A stretch of DNA of 64,000 nucleotides from Sphingomonas sp. Leaf34 (GCF_001421805.1 NZ_LMLC01000004.1:248001-312000), one strand, 5' to 3'. Positions 44,913 to 53,049 are shown, counted from the stretch's first letter. Numbers and translations are program-made. Notes: generated by a model not told the origin, from the sequence alone.

Positions 44913-46247
44913 TTAATTCCCCTGGCCGGTAAGCGCGTCGAGCGACCGGAAGAACACGGGGTAGCTCGTCGCCACCGGCGATACATCGTCGATCGTGACG
45001 GGCTCGCTGCTCCCAAGTCCAGCCACCACCATGCTCATTGCGATGCGATGATCGAGTTTCGAGGCCACCCGAGCGCCACCGCGAATCGCCGCGCTGCCCG
45101 ACCCGGTGATCGCCATGCCGTCCTCATATTCCTCGCAGGCCACGCCGCACGCCTCGAGCGCGATCCGCATTGTCCTGATCCGGTCCGATTCCTTGACGCG
45201 CAGCTCGTGCGCACCGCGCGCGATCGTCGTGCCGGTCGCGAACGCGGCGGCGACGAACAGCACCGGATATTCGTCGATCATGCTCGGCGCCAGATCGGCC
45301 GGCACCTCGATCGCGGTCAGAGCGGCATGCCGGACCCTCAGGTCCGCGACCGGCTCGCCGCCGACAATCCGCGGGTCGAGCTCGGTGATGTCGGCGCCCA
45401 TCATGCGCAACGCGGTGACGATGCCGATCCGCGTCGGGTTCAGCCCGACATTGCGCACGACGATGTCCGACCCCGGCACGATCGACGCCGCGACCAGCCA
45501 GAAGGCCGAAGACGACGGATCGCCCGGCACGACGATGTCCTGCGGCGCGAGTTCCGCTTCCCCGGTGATCGAGATCACGCGGCCCGCCTCGGTCTCCTCG
45601 ACGGTCAGCTTGGCGCCGAAGCCGGTCAGCATCCGCTCGCTGTGATCGCGCGTCGCGACCGGCTCGATCACCGTCGTGATGCCGGGCGTGTTGAGTCCCG
45701 CCAGCAAGATGGCCGACTTCACCTGCGCCGAGGCGACAGGCAGCGTGTAGCGGATCGGCACCGCCGGGCAGATGCCGCGCACCATGAGCGGCAACCGCCC
45801 ACCCGGCGACGCGGTGATATCCGCGCCCATCTGCGACAGCGGCTCGATCACGCGGCCCATCGGCCGTCCCGACAGTGACGCGTCGCCGGTAAAGGTGCAG
45901 GTGATCGGATGGCTCGACACAAGCCCCATGAGCAGCCGCGTCGAGGTGCCCGAATTGCCCATCTCCAGCGCGGTCTCGGGCTGGAGCAACCCGCCGACAC
46001 CGACTCCGTCGACGACCCAGATGCCGTCGTCCTGCCGCTCGATCGTCGCGCCCATCGCGCGCATCGCCGCCGCGGTGGCAAGCACGTCCTCACCCTCCAA
46101 CAGCCCGGTGATCCGGCTGGTGCCGACCGCCAGGCTTGCGAACATCAGCGCGCGGTGGCTGATCGACTTGTCGCCGGGAACCGCGATCGAACCGGTCAGG
46201 GGACCGCGCGCGGCCACGTCCAGGGGCTGGGGGAGGGGGTGTGTCAT
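44913..46247 (-). CDS. aroA: 3-phosphoshikimate 1-carboxyvinyltransferase (EPSP synthase)
   Basis: A 444-residue shikimate-pathway enzyme joining PEP and shikimate-3-phosphate. The N-terminal VPGDKSISHRALMFASLA motif near residues 22-39, LEMGNSGTSTRLLMGL, and the C-terminal RVKESDRIRTM and DHRIAMSMVVAGL match AroA. The NSGTSTR segment has alanine-free GNSGTSTR as in class II, glyphosate-tolerant-type enzymes, but the exact class cannot be stated with confidence. The longer frame above ATG 46247 is antisense to the next gene. Coupled to cmk. Confidence 0.95.
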   Translation of the reverse strand: MTHPLPQPLDVAARGPLTGSIAVPGDKSISHRALMFASLAVGTSRITGLLEGEDVLATAAAMRAMGATIERQDDGIWVVDGVGVGGLLQPETALEMGNSGTSTRLLMGLVSSHPITCTFTGDASLSGRPMGRVIEPLSQMGADITASPGGRLPLMVRGICPAVPIRYTLPVASAQVKSAILLAGLNTPGITTVIEPVATRDHSERMLTGFGAKLTVEETEAGRVISITGEAELAPQDIVVPGDPSSSAFWLVAASIVPGSDIVVRNVGLNPTRIGIVTALRMMGADITELDPRIVGGEPVADLRVRHAALTAIEVPADLAPSMIDEYPVLFVAAAFATGTTIARGAHELRVKESDRIRTMRIALEACGVACEEYEDGMAITGSGSAAIRGGARVASKLDHRIAMSMVVAGLGSSEPVTIDDVSPVATSYPVFFRSLDALTGQGN

Positions 46248-46346
46248 CGGGCCGGGCTTTTGACAGTGGCCTTGCGCTATGGCAAGGCGCGCCCACTTTG
46301 CGAGGGTATCCCCCCGCAATCCATTCATCCGAAAGGTTCTATCGGC

Positions 46347-46673
46347 ATGATCAAGCCGGAATGGGGCACGAAGCGTTCGTGCCCGAAATGCGCGACGCGT
46401 TTCTACGACCTCGAAAAAGCCGACCCCGTGACCTGCATCGAATGCGGGTATGCCTGGGAGCCCGAGCCCATCCTGAAGTCGAAGCAGCCGCTGCCGTTCG
46501 AGGTCGCCAAGCCCGACACCAAGAAGCCCGACGCGGATCTCGAGGGTGACGAGGAAGAGGATATCGCCTCGATCACCGGCGAGGACGAAGAGCCGTCGGC
46601 AGACGACGAAGTCGATCTGGGTGGCGACGACGACCTCGGCGTCGAGACGCCGCAGGACGAACACGAGCGTTGA
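46347..46673 (+). CDS. TIGR02300 family (FYDLN acid) protein
   Basis: A 108-residue protein. The N-terminus (WGTKRSCPKCATRFYDLEKADPVTCIECG) holds two CxxC pairs, a small zinc ribbon, and contains the FYDL signature. The remainder is strongly acidic (runs such as GDEEEDIASITGEDEEP and DDDLGVETPQDE). Function is unknown; the family is conserved in alphaproteobacteria beside aroA. ATG 46347 follows GAAAGG. It is divergent from aroA and upstream of tRNA-Ala. Confidence 0.85.
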   Translation: MIKPEWGTKRSCPKCATRFYDLEKADPVTCIECGYAWEPEPILKSKQPLPFEVAKPDTKKPDADLEGDEEEDIASITGEDEEPSADDEVDLGGDDDLGVETPQDEHER

Positions 46674-46686
46674 GATAAAGAAATTT

Positions 46687-46712
46687 GGCAAGCGGTGTTT
46701 ACGCCGCTTGCC
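46687..46712 (+). terminator. Terminator hairpin after the TIGR02300 gene
   Basis: A perfect 9-bp stem (46687-46695 with 46704-46712) over an 8-nt loop lies 14 bases after the stop. A second hairpin (46719-46726 with 46735-46742) follows directly before tRNA-Ala. Confidence 0.65.
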
Positions 46713-46755
46713 AACCCGGGCGGCTCCGGTTAGTGAGCCGCCTCCCAACGGGAAT

Positions 46756-46831
46756 GGGGCCGTAGCTCAGCTGGGAGAGCGTTCGCATGGCATGCGAAAG
46801 GTCAGGGGTTCGATCCCCCTCGGCTCCACCA
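46756..46831 (+). tRNA. tRNA-Ala (anticodon GGC)
   Basis: A complete 76-nt tRNA including CCA: acceptor stem GGGGCCG/CGGCTCC, D-arm with GCTCAGCTGGGAGAGC, anticodon stem TTCGC/GCGAA around loop ATGGCAT (anticodon GGC), T-arm AGGGGTTCGATCCCCCT. Its last 21 bases are duplicated at 53963-53985, showing that the gene is the integration site of the adjacent element and was kept intact. Confidence 0.97.
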
Positions 46832-46833
46832 TT
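46811..46833 (+). repeat. Left attachment site (attL) within tRNA-Ala
   Basis: The 23-bp sequence starting CGATCCCCCTCGGCTCCACC overlaps the T-arm, acceptor and CCA end of tRNA-Ala. It is identical to 53963-53985. Confidence 0.9.
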
Positions 46834-46921
46834 CTCTTTAAACCGTTGAAATTACGGTAAAGTGTTGGAAAACAAAGGCTTTTTACAAGCGTCTGGTACA
46901 AAGGTACGAGGACGGAAGCCT

Positions 46922-48493
46922 ATGTGTTCATACCTCCACAGAGCCCCTAACGGGGTCTATTATTTCCGCATGGGCATACCTGCGGACCTGCGCCCATTCA
47001 TGGCTGGGAAGCGGGAGATAAAGCGTTCGCTAGGTCTAAAGGACCGTGACGCCGCTAAAGCCGTGATACCCGATATGACGAAGGCTGCTCATGCCCTGCT
47101 CAAGCAAGCGGAGCGGGATAAGGCTGTGGATAAGTCCGGGGATAAATCCGTGGCTAAACCGGTGCCTATCAAGTCCGCTGCTCAGATTGAGCGGGAGCGG
47201 CAACGGTGGGAGGCTGAGCAAGAGCAAGCCGAATACACTGCCAACGAATCATTCGCCGCTGATATGGAGCATGAGGCCCTAGGGCCGATTATGGATGCAC
47301 TTAGCGAGGGCAAGGAGGCTGACGCTTCCCCTGCTGAGATAGCTAGGGCTGGCCGCTTGCTAGTCCTGCATGAGCGGGAGAGGGCAGGGGCGGAACTGGA
47401 AGCCCTGCGAAATAGCCTACATGCCCGTTACGGACAAAATGCCCGCGCATCGGAAACCCAAAATCAAGCCGTTGAATGCGAGCCTGCTACCGGGTCCGGT
47501 CTGTATCTCGACAAGGATATCCTAGACCGTTGGGCCGCTGAGCGGGGTGTCGTCAAAAAGGGTAAGGATACCCATGAGGCCGTAGCCCGTTGGTTCTACG
47601 AGCGGACTGAGCGCAAGCCGGTCGAGCGAATTACTCGGCAAGATGTGCTGGCCTTCAAAGACAAGCTGCTCACTGAGGGCCAGACAGTCGCCAATACGAA
47701 CATGAAGCTATCCCGCCTGCGGACGCTGATAGGCTGGGCATATCAGAACGATCTAGCGCCATCGAACGTAGCTGAGGGCATTAGCGTCAAGGTTGCCGAC
47801 AGCGGCAAAACACAACGGCTTCCGTTCTCTCTGCCCGAACTACAGGCCATCTTTGCCAGCCCGGTCTATGCCAATGGGGATCGACCCAAGGGCGGCAGGC
47901 TTGAGGCTGCATATTGGCTACCGCTGCTCGGTCTATTCACCGGGGCGCGGCTAGAGGAAATTGGACAGCTTCGCGTGTCGGACGTGCAGCGTAAGGATTA
48001 CCCCGATCAAGATGGCAAGATGCTGTCCGGTTGGTTCCTGAGCATCGCTGCCGGTACTGACGAACTGGGGCAGGCCAATCGAATCAAGAACGCAGCGAGT
48101 GAGCGGCTTGTCCCATTGCATCCCGAGTTAGAGCGGCTTGGCTTTATCACGTATGTTGAGAAGCTGGCCGATCAAAAGGGCAGGGTGTTCCCGGACCTAA
48201 AGCCGAATATTTACGGTCGCCATACCGCTAAATGGGGCGAATGGTTTGGGCGCTATCTGCGGACTGTCTGCGGAGTTGCCGACAAGCGTAAGGTTTTCCA
48301 TTCATTCCGGCATACCTTCAAGGATTATACTCGTAGGGCCAGGATCGCGGAGGGAGTGCAGCGGCAGCTAATGGGCCATGCTGGCCGGGACGTGGCAGAC
48401 GACTACGGTAGTGGGTACGATCTGCTCAGCTTGGTCGAGGCTATGGCGACATACCGGGTGCCGGGACTTGTTATTGTCAGCAAATCGGAATAA
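46922..48493 (+). CDS. int: Tyrosine recombinase (phage-type integrase)
   Basis: A 523-residue integrase of the DUF6538-containing type. The N-terminal CSYLHRAPNGVYYFRMGIP is an AP2-like arm-binding domain, a long charged linker follows, a SAM-like core-binding domain is near 210-300, and the catalytic domain holds the first arginine in FTGARLEEI, HSFRH (His460, Arg463), GHAG (His486) and the nucleophile Tyr495. ATG 46922 is preferred over GTG 46862, since the family starts with MCSYL. It sits next to attL as expected, and would insert and excise the element at tRNA-Ala. Codon use is less GC-rich than in the flanking genes. Confidence 0.92.
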   Translation: MCSYLHRAPNGVYYFRMGIPADLRPFMAGKREIKRSLGLKDRDAAKAVIPDMTKAAHALLKQAERDKAVDKSGDKSVAKPVPIKSAAQIERERQRWEAEQEQAEYTANESFAADMEHEALGPIMDALSEGKEADASPAEIARAGRLLVLHERERAGAELEALRNSLHARYGQNARASETQNQAVECEPATGSGLYLDKDILDRWAAERGVVKKGKDTHEAVARWFYERTERKPVERITRQDVLAFKDKLLTEGQTVANTNMKLSRLRTLIGWAYQNDLAPSNVAEGISVKVADSGKTQRLPFSLPELQAIFASPVYANGDRPKGGRLEAAYWLPLLGLFTGARLEEIGQLRVSDVQRKDYPDQDGKMLSGWFLSIAAGTDELGQANRIKNAASERLVPLHPELERLGFITYVEKLADQKGRVFPDLKPNIYGRHTAKWGEWFGRYLRTVCGVADKRKVFHSFRHTFKDYTRRARIAEGVQRQLMGHAGRDVADDYGSGYDLLSLVEAMATYRVPGLVIVSKSE

Positions 48494-48867
48494 TGGGCCG
48501 TTTAGATAGCCAACGGTTATCCCGTCTTAAGCGCCTTCGGGTGACGGTCTGATCCTTCGGGTGTGACTAAGAGTGCCGACTTACTCGGCAAGGGATAATC
48601 GGACGGTACGCCAGCCTAGCAATAGGGTGAGACAAGCGGTGAAGCCTAACGGCAGGCCGTGACGGGGACCGGATAAGACCGGGGTACGTCCAGCTTTTGA
48701 CAGTTGAGGCATTCCCTCGCTGCCTATCATGTCGCCTTGGTGACGAGCCAAAGACACAGATACCCAAGAGCGCCCCCGTTCAGCCCCGTCAGGAGTCGAT
48801 TTGATGCGCTCGGGTATCTGTATGGCCGGATAGCTATCGCCTCTCAGTGACTCTGCTAGCGGGTCTA
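48494..48867. other. Non-coding region within the element
   Basis: No supported gene on either strand. A direct repeat CCTTCGGGTG occurs twice within about 30 bp near 48530-48570, just after the integrase stop. The region separates the convergent integrase and the four-gene operon and may contain terminators for both. Confidence 0.4.
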
Positions 48868-49710
48868 TCAGGCATCATAGCCAAGCGGGACGCCAGCCTC
48901 TCGGCGGGCCTGCTCCCCGGTCGGGGTAGCGCGGTATCCCGTATCGGTCTGGAAACCGGCAACGTCGCCTACCGGAGTGCCGTGGGTCTGACGGGCTCGC
49001 ACCCCGGTCTGAGCTACCCGGATGCCGGTCACGTCCTGTCCGCCCTTGAAGGGATCATAGCCCGTCATGCTCTGCCCCGTCTGTGGGCCGGTGGGGCCGC
49101 TGGGAGCCTGCGCTACGAGGGTGTAGCCGGTCGGACCCATGATCCACTGCGGGCCGGTCTGTTGCGCCTGAGCGGGCTGCTGGGCGGGCTGGCGAGCAAC
49201 GCCGGGAGGCGGGTTGAATGCGAACGAGCTTTTGACCACTTCACCGGGTGGGATCGAGGACGCCTCGGGAACATCAGGCGTTTCCGCATAGGCTTCGACA
49301 GTGCTGCCTAGAGCATCATCAACGGTCCAACTAGCAGCATCGGCTTCGGTAACTTCACCCTTACTGATAGCCAAAGCCTTTGCATCCTCAAGGATCATAG
49401 GAGCAAGGTTATCTAGATGACTTTCGTCACCGCTGTTATTATATGCTGTCAGTGCCTTGTCATACATCGAGACGGTAGCATCATCGCTGTTATGGATAAG
49501 ATCGACAGCAATCTCTAGGGTATTCTTCAATGCAGGAACGCGAGCCGTGAATGAGTTTAGAGCTGTAGAGTACGCGGCATTGGCCGGATAGCCCTTTGCC
49601 ATTTCGTCCTGAGCTTGCTTCTGTACTGAGCGGGGATTGTGCCCATGTACTGCAATCAGGGAAAGTGCGGCCTTCACCTTAATGGCTTGGCGGGGAGTTA
49701 GTGCGGTCAT
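48868..49710 (-). CDS. Unrecognised 280-residue element protein (last gene of four)
   Basis: I do not recognise it. Residues 1-150 look helical and acidic, beginning MTALTPRQAIKVKAALSLIA. Residues 165-200 are a Pro/Gln-rich linker (PPPGVARQPAQQPAQAQQ). Residues 200-280 are Gly/Thr-rich with loosely repeated elements (GTPVGDVAGFQTDTGYRATP, TGIRVAQTGVRARQTHGTPVG), which resembles a low-complexity fibre or assembly tail. An AAGGAA site lies before the ATG. It follows the 184-residue gene by 5 bp. The tripartite form is compatible with a virion or secreted protein, but that is inference. Confidence 0.7.
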   Translation of the reverse strand: MTALTPRQAIKVKAALSLIAVHGHNPRSVQKQAQDEMAKGYPANAAYSTALNSFTARVPALKNTLEIAVDLIHNSDDATVSMYDKALTAYNNSGDESHLDNLAPMILEDAKALAISKGEVTEADAASWTVDDALGSTVEAYAETPDVPEASSIPPGEVVKSSFAFNPPPGVARQPAQQPAQAQQTGPQWIMGPTGYTLVAQAPSGPTGPQTGQSMTGYDPFKGGQDVTGIRVAQTGVRARQTHGTPVGDVAGFQTDTGYRATPTGEQARREAGVPLGYDA

Positions 49711-49715
49711 TGGTT

Positions 49716-50270
49716 TTATTCCTTAAACTTATTTAGAATGTGGGGCGGTGCCGGTTTGGCAGGGGAGCTTGGCTCCACGTCGCCCATTGTCGGCAGGGGC
49801 GGGATGATCCCGCTACGGATGCAGGCGGCAAGGTACTGGAAGGCAAACTTGCAATCGCTGGGCCTGAGGTACGGACGGCCATTGGCTTCCCAGATCGAAC
49901 GGACTTGAGCGGCAGAGCGGCGGGCTTCGCATTGGCTGTCCGGGGAGAAGCCGTAGATTGCGGGAGTTACGGCAGCGCCGCTTAGGCGGGGCCATCCTGC
50001 GGCATGTTCCTCGGCTTCCCTTGTCAGGATGACAGAGAGGTGAGCGACACGGACCGGCAACGATACGGCTTCAAGCTGCTCGCCGTCTGTCTTCATCAAC
50101 CAAACGGAAATGGCGGACCATTCCAGATGGGTCTTCGCGGCATCACCATAGGGGCCTGCCCGTTGCATCAGATCGTCTAGGGTCTGCGGGACTAGGGCGA
50201 CCTTGGGTTCATAATCGGGGCGGGATGGCCTTGGTGGCGCTCCCGTTCCCCGATCATCAAGGTTGGACAT
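49716..50270 (-). CDS. Unrecognised 184-residue element protein (third gene of four)
   Basis: I do not recognise it. The first 25 residues are polar and proline-rich (APPRPSRPDYEPK). The centre is helical (TLDDLMQRAGPYGDAAKTHLEW, RVAHLSVILTREAEEHAAGW). A later segment (SAAQVRSIWEANGRPYLRPSDCKFAFQYLA) is the best-conserved-looking part, and the C-terminus is Pro-rich again. No membrane segment or signal peptide. Its start overlaps the stop of the preceding gene by one base, so it is translated from the same message. Confidence 0.7.
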   Translation of the reverse strand: MSNLDDRGTGAPPRPSRPDYEPKVALVPQTLDDLMQRAGPYGDAAKTHLEWSAISVWLMKTDGEQLEAVSLPVRVAHLSVILTREAEEHAAGWPRLSGAAVTPAIYGFSPDSQCEARRSAAQVRSIWEANGRPYLRPSDCKFAFQYLAACIRSGIIPPLPTMGDVEPSSPAKPAPPHILNKFKE

Positions 50271-50782
50271 TAGGCCGCTACCGCCGCGCCCTTAACATAG
50301 CCTCGCTGTTTACCGACAAAGTACAAACCGAACGCCTCTTGTGCGTTACCCGGTGCCAGCGCCATAATCTCGGCAGGGATCAGATGTGGCTTTACCGTTA
50401 CGAGATATTCGTAAGCAGCATCGTCCAGCCCGGCAAACCCCCTGCATTCATACACCTTGGGGAGAGACTCCTTGGCGTCATTGTCCCAAGTCTTACGGGT
50501 ATAGTAGATCATGAAGGGAGTATTCATTAGGTTGTGGCCGGGTGTGGCGACAATGCGGATATCGGTGAAAGCCTTAAGCCGCTCCTCCCGCTCTACCTCA
50601 CCCTGATTAGCAAGTGCATCAGCAAAGCGGTCCTTGGCATCAGCAAGAGACTTAGCAACTTCATCTGCCTTAAGAATGGCAGGCTGGCCGATCAAATCGA
50701 TAAGATCATTGATCTTCGACAAATGAGCATCAAGGGCTCCAATCTCATTAGCGATATCTGCAAGCGTGGTATTCTGTGTCAT
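50270..50782 (-). CDS. Unrecognised 170-residue element protein (second gene of four)
   Basis: I do not recognise it. Residues 1-70 are probably a coiled coil (IANEIGALDAHLSKINDLIDL, ADEVAKSLADAKDRFADAL). A compact domain follows, with aromatic-rich NTPFMIYYTRKTWDN and YECRGFAGLDDAAYEYLVTVKP. It ends in a Gly/Ala tail. A good AAGGAA ribosome site is present, and the region around the ATG is an exact 14-bp match, in opposite orientation, to a site at 51380-51393. It is 27 bp downstream of the 87-residue gene. Confidence 0.7.
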   Translation of the reverse strand: MTQNTTLADIANEIGALDAHLSKINDLIDLIGQPAILKADEVAKSLADAKDRFADALANQGEVEREERLKAFTDIRIVATPGHNLMNTPFMIYYTRKTWDNDAKESLPKVYECRGFAGLDDAAYEYLVTVKPHLIPAEIMALAPGNAQEAFGLYFVGKQRGYVKGAAVAA

Positions 50783-50809
50783 TGGTTTTCCTTGTAATGA
50801 ATTGAGGGA

Positions 50810-51073
50810 TTACGGACGGGGAGCGAACGGGCCGACCCGTAGTTTCTCGGCGCGGTAGGTATGGATCGTGCCTGTATCGGCATCGACTGCGGCCATCAGA
50901 GCGGCTCGTCCCGGTCGGCCTGCGGGCTTACGGCAGAGGAAGTCGGGCAATTCGATGCCTAGGGCTTCCAATGTGAAGCGAACGCCAATCGTTACACGGC
51001 GGTCGGTAGATGCGAGGTAGTCAGCAACGGGCTTGTTATTGATGCGGTCGATATTAACGGTGACAGTATTCAT
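50810..51073 (-). CDS. Unrecognised 87-residue element protein (first gene of four)
   Basis: A small basic protein, beginning MNTVTVNIDRINNKPVADYL. The middle (RRVTIGVRFTLEALGIELPDF) looks like a strand-helix unit, and the end (AAVDADTGTIHTYRAEKLRVG) is probably beta. The basic character and first position in the operon would fit a regulator or nucleic-acid-binding protein, but no known motif is seen. An AAAGGA site lies ahead of the ATG. The promoter is expected in the structured region directly upstream. Confidence 0.65.
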   Translation of the reverse strand: MNTVTVNIDRINNKPVADYLASTDRRVTIGVRFTLEALGIELPDFLCRKPAGRPGRAALMAAVDADTGTIHTYRAEKLRVGPFAPRP

Positions 51074-51180
51074 AGCTTATCCTTTCATCGTGTGTAGGAA
51101 CTTGTCCCAATGTAAAAGAGAGATAGCCCCCTTGCGTATAAGCAAACGAGAGCGGGTAAATTGATGGTATGAAAAGGGAT

Positions 51181-51222
51181 GCCTGCTAACTGCCAACAGG
51201 GGCAACGCTACAGTTAGCAGGC
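51181..51222. repeat. Perfect 12-bp inverted repeat (hairpin I of the element)
   Basis: GCCTGCTAACTG (51181-51192) is exactly complementary to 51211-51222 around an 18-nt loop. It lies about 110 bp upstream of the four-gene operon. Confidence 0.8.
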
Positions 51223-51224
51223 TG

Positions 51225-51269
51225 GCAATGCTCAGGGCCGATGGGCGTCATTGGATAAATGAGCATTGC
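51225..51269. repeat. Perfect 10-bp inverted repeat (hairpin II)
   Basis: GCAATGCTCA (51225-51234) pairs with TGAGCATTGC (51260-51269). It starts two bases after hairpin I. Confidence 0.75.
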
Positions 51270-51283
51270 GTAGTTAGGGGAGC

Positions 51284-51312
51284 GGCTAGCGTACCGCCGT
51301 GATATGCTAGCC
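51284..51312. repeat. Perfect 7-bp inverted repeat (hairpin III)
   Basis: GGCTAGC (51284-51290) pairs with GCTAGCC (51306-51312), 15-nt loop. With I and II it makes three consecutive hairpins in 132 bp. Confidence 0.65.
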
Positions 51313-51351
51313 ATGAAGCGGACCTGTTTAGGTTCAACGCTCCTACATTCC

Positions 51352-51468
51352 TCAGATTAACTCAGTAGGGCAGATAACTGGAAAACCAATGACGGAAACC
51401 AGAGTATCATTTGCCTATTCAATACAAAGACTAAAGACGCCTCGATATTGATTGCTGAGCTAATCTGA
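51352..51468. repeat. Distant 14-bp inverted repeat enclosing a tiny ORF
   Basis: TCAGATTAACTCAG (51352-51365) and CTGAGCTAATCTGA (51455-51468) are complementary at 13 of 14 positions. They bracket an open frame of 20 codons (51389-51451) that has the same start context as the 170-residue gene. The arrangement resembles a small cassette or a long-range stem. Confidence 0.6.
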
Positions 51469-52106
51469 AGGATGCTTATGGGGAATACGGTTATGGCCGT
51501 AGAGTATCAATGATACATAGATATAATACTATCTATTATCATCTTAGATTAGGGAATATTAAGCTGGATCTATCGGTTTCCCCCTTACCCCCAAACCTCC
51601 TAAATCGGAAGCTACCCGTAAGAACGGATAAAGGATAATCGACTACATAGGTAGAAGCGGAATGCCTCAGCTACAGTCATTGGGAAAGCCTCAGAGCCAA
51701 TATCATCTTGAGTTAGATCATACGTCGCTTGGAGTGCTATCGGTTTGGACGCCATGCACCTATTCGTAAGAATGGCACACCCCCTCGCTATAAAGCTAAC
51801 CATTGCTGGCTGTGGGTCCTACAGCTTAAGGCTGTCAATCTTCGTAGGGCTCTACCTACCTTGGGCGGTGATGAATGGTTTATCTAGGACTACGGTACTG
51901 GAAAGGACCGATTGCGAAGGTGATGTTCTCTATTGCAATACGGTCCCGAAATGGGGACACGTTGTCCGGCGTCTATGGCCGCTCCCGAATAAGCCCCTCT
52001 CAGACTCATTCCGATAATCAGGCTGGGCAATACCCGGACCCTCCCCAATTGAGTCTGGCGGGGCTGAGGCGGCGCATACGCGGGCCTTCCCGTCGCCTGC
52101 CCGGTA

Positions 52107-52781
52107 TCAGCTTGGGGAGTGGCAGCGCATTACGTCGCTAACCGATTGAGCCGCCCACTTGCCGCCTCGGGCTGTGATGATCCCGCGCCGATTAAGCTCC
52201 CCGGCAATGGCTCTCAGGCTGGTATGGCCGTCAACCTTGATCGCCTCAATGATGGGCGCAACGTCACTAGCGAACGCCTGAGCCTTGGCCTTGATCGCTT
52301 CCACCGCTGCCCCGTTGCCCTTGCTCTCCCCGAACGCCTTAGCGCCCATTGGATTGCCTAGCTTGGTGCCTCTGGCCTTGGCAGCGGCGAGGGCTTCAAT
52401 CGTCCGCTTGCTGATAGCTTTGCGTTCGGCCTGGGCCATTGCTGCCATGATGTGAATTGTAAGCTCGTTAGCCTCGGGCATGTCGGCAGCGATGAAGCGG
52501 GTTCCAGCATCTTGCAGCTTGGCAAGGAAGGCGAGGTTGCGGCTCAGCCGATCCAGCTTGGCGATAACGAGGGTAGCCCCTGTCACCTTGGCATGATGCA
52601 ATGCCTTGATAAGCTCAGGCCGATCATCCCGCTTGCCGCTCTCTACCTCGACATATTCAGCGAGGGGCTGGCAATCCCGCGACTGGCAGAACGAGGCGAT
52701 GGCAGCTTTCTGAGCATCTAGGCCCAAGCCGCTGCGGCCCTGCTTGGCAGTCGAGACACGGTAGTAGGTGACGGTTCGCAT
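52107..52781 (-). CDS. Serine recombinase (resolvase/invertase family)
   Basis: A 224-residue small serine recombinase. The nucleophile Ser10 is in YYRVSTAKQG, and the catalytic arginines are in KLDRLSRNLAFLAKL and the region QAERKAISKRTIEAL at the start of the long dimer helix. The C-terminal 45 residues (SLRAIAGELNRRGIITARGGKWAAQSV) form a helix-turn-helix DNA-binding domain. Its role in a 7-kb element could be dimer resolution, inversion or regulation. A 42-bp dyad 38 bp upstream is a candidate crossover site or operator. It is divergent from nothing nearby and probably has its own promoter. Confidence 0.92.
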   Translation of the reverse strand: MRTVTYYRVSTAKQGRSGLGLDAQKAAIASFCQSRDCQPLAEYVEVESGKRDDRPELIKALHHAKVTGATLVIAKLDRLSRNLAFLAKLQDAGTRFIAADMPEANELTIHIMAAMAQAERKAISKRTIEALAAAKARGTKLGNPMGAKAFGESKGNGAAVEAIKAKAQAFASDVAPIIEAIKVDGHTSLRAIAGELNRRGIITARGGKWAAQSVSDVMRCHSPS

Positions 52782-52818
52782 TGGCTGGCTTCCCTGTTGC
52801 CAAGCCTAGATACGAGTA

Positions 52819-52860
52819 CTGTCCATAATTGTCTAACGCTCGTTAGGTTATTCTGGACAG
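52819..52860. promoter_or_regulatory. 42-bp imperfect dyad upstream of the serine recombinase
   Basis: Left and right halves match at 16 of 21 positions, with perfect outer CTGTCCA-type (7 of 7) and inner CTAACG/CGTTAG (6 of 6) blocks around a central CT dinucleotide. The size and the 2-bp asymmetric centre fit the binding and crossover site of a serine recombinase; an operator is the alternative. Confidence 0.6.
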
Positions 52861-53049
52861 GGCCGGAAGCGGATCGTTTGGCGATAGTGACACGTCATGC
52901 AGGGATGGAGAACCACGCGCGATAATGCAGGTCGCGCTAGGCGTGTCATAATCGTGTGAGGGGCGAACCGGGCATACGGGGTAAACGGCGCTCACTCTTG
53001 TTGGAATTGCCCTCTCGCAAATCTCTATCAAAAATATGCCGTAGCCGAC

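Larger units (their letters stand above)
51074..52106. other. AT-richer, structured non-coding region (1.03 kb) in the element
   Basis: No convincing gene on either strand. Within 300 bp there are three perfect inverted repeats in series (arms of 12, 10 and 7 bp) and a fourth, near-perfect 14-bp pair about 90 bp apart. A 13-bp palindrome (51504-51516) and direct repeats of AGAGTATCA exactly 100 bp apart (51401 and 51501) follow, then an AT-rich tract (51515-51560). Such clustering is expected of a replication origin, a packaging or recombination site, or structured RNA. The promoter of the four-gene operon must lie at its left end. Confidence 0.55.

Noticed and set aside
46862..46921. 20-residue N-terminal extension of the integrase from GTG 46862
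   Set aside because: The family starts with MCSYL at 46922, and the extension begins only 28 bases after attL without a ribosome site.
48847..49311. 154-codon plus-strand ORF opposite the 280-residue gene
   Set aside because: The minus-strand frame has better start context, operon spacing and amino-acid composition; this one is its shadow.
51745..52017. 90-codon plus-strand ORF in the element's non-coding block
   Set aside because: No ribosome site, no plausible domain, and an unusual composition; treated as chance.
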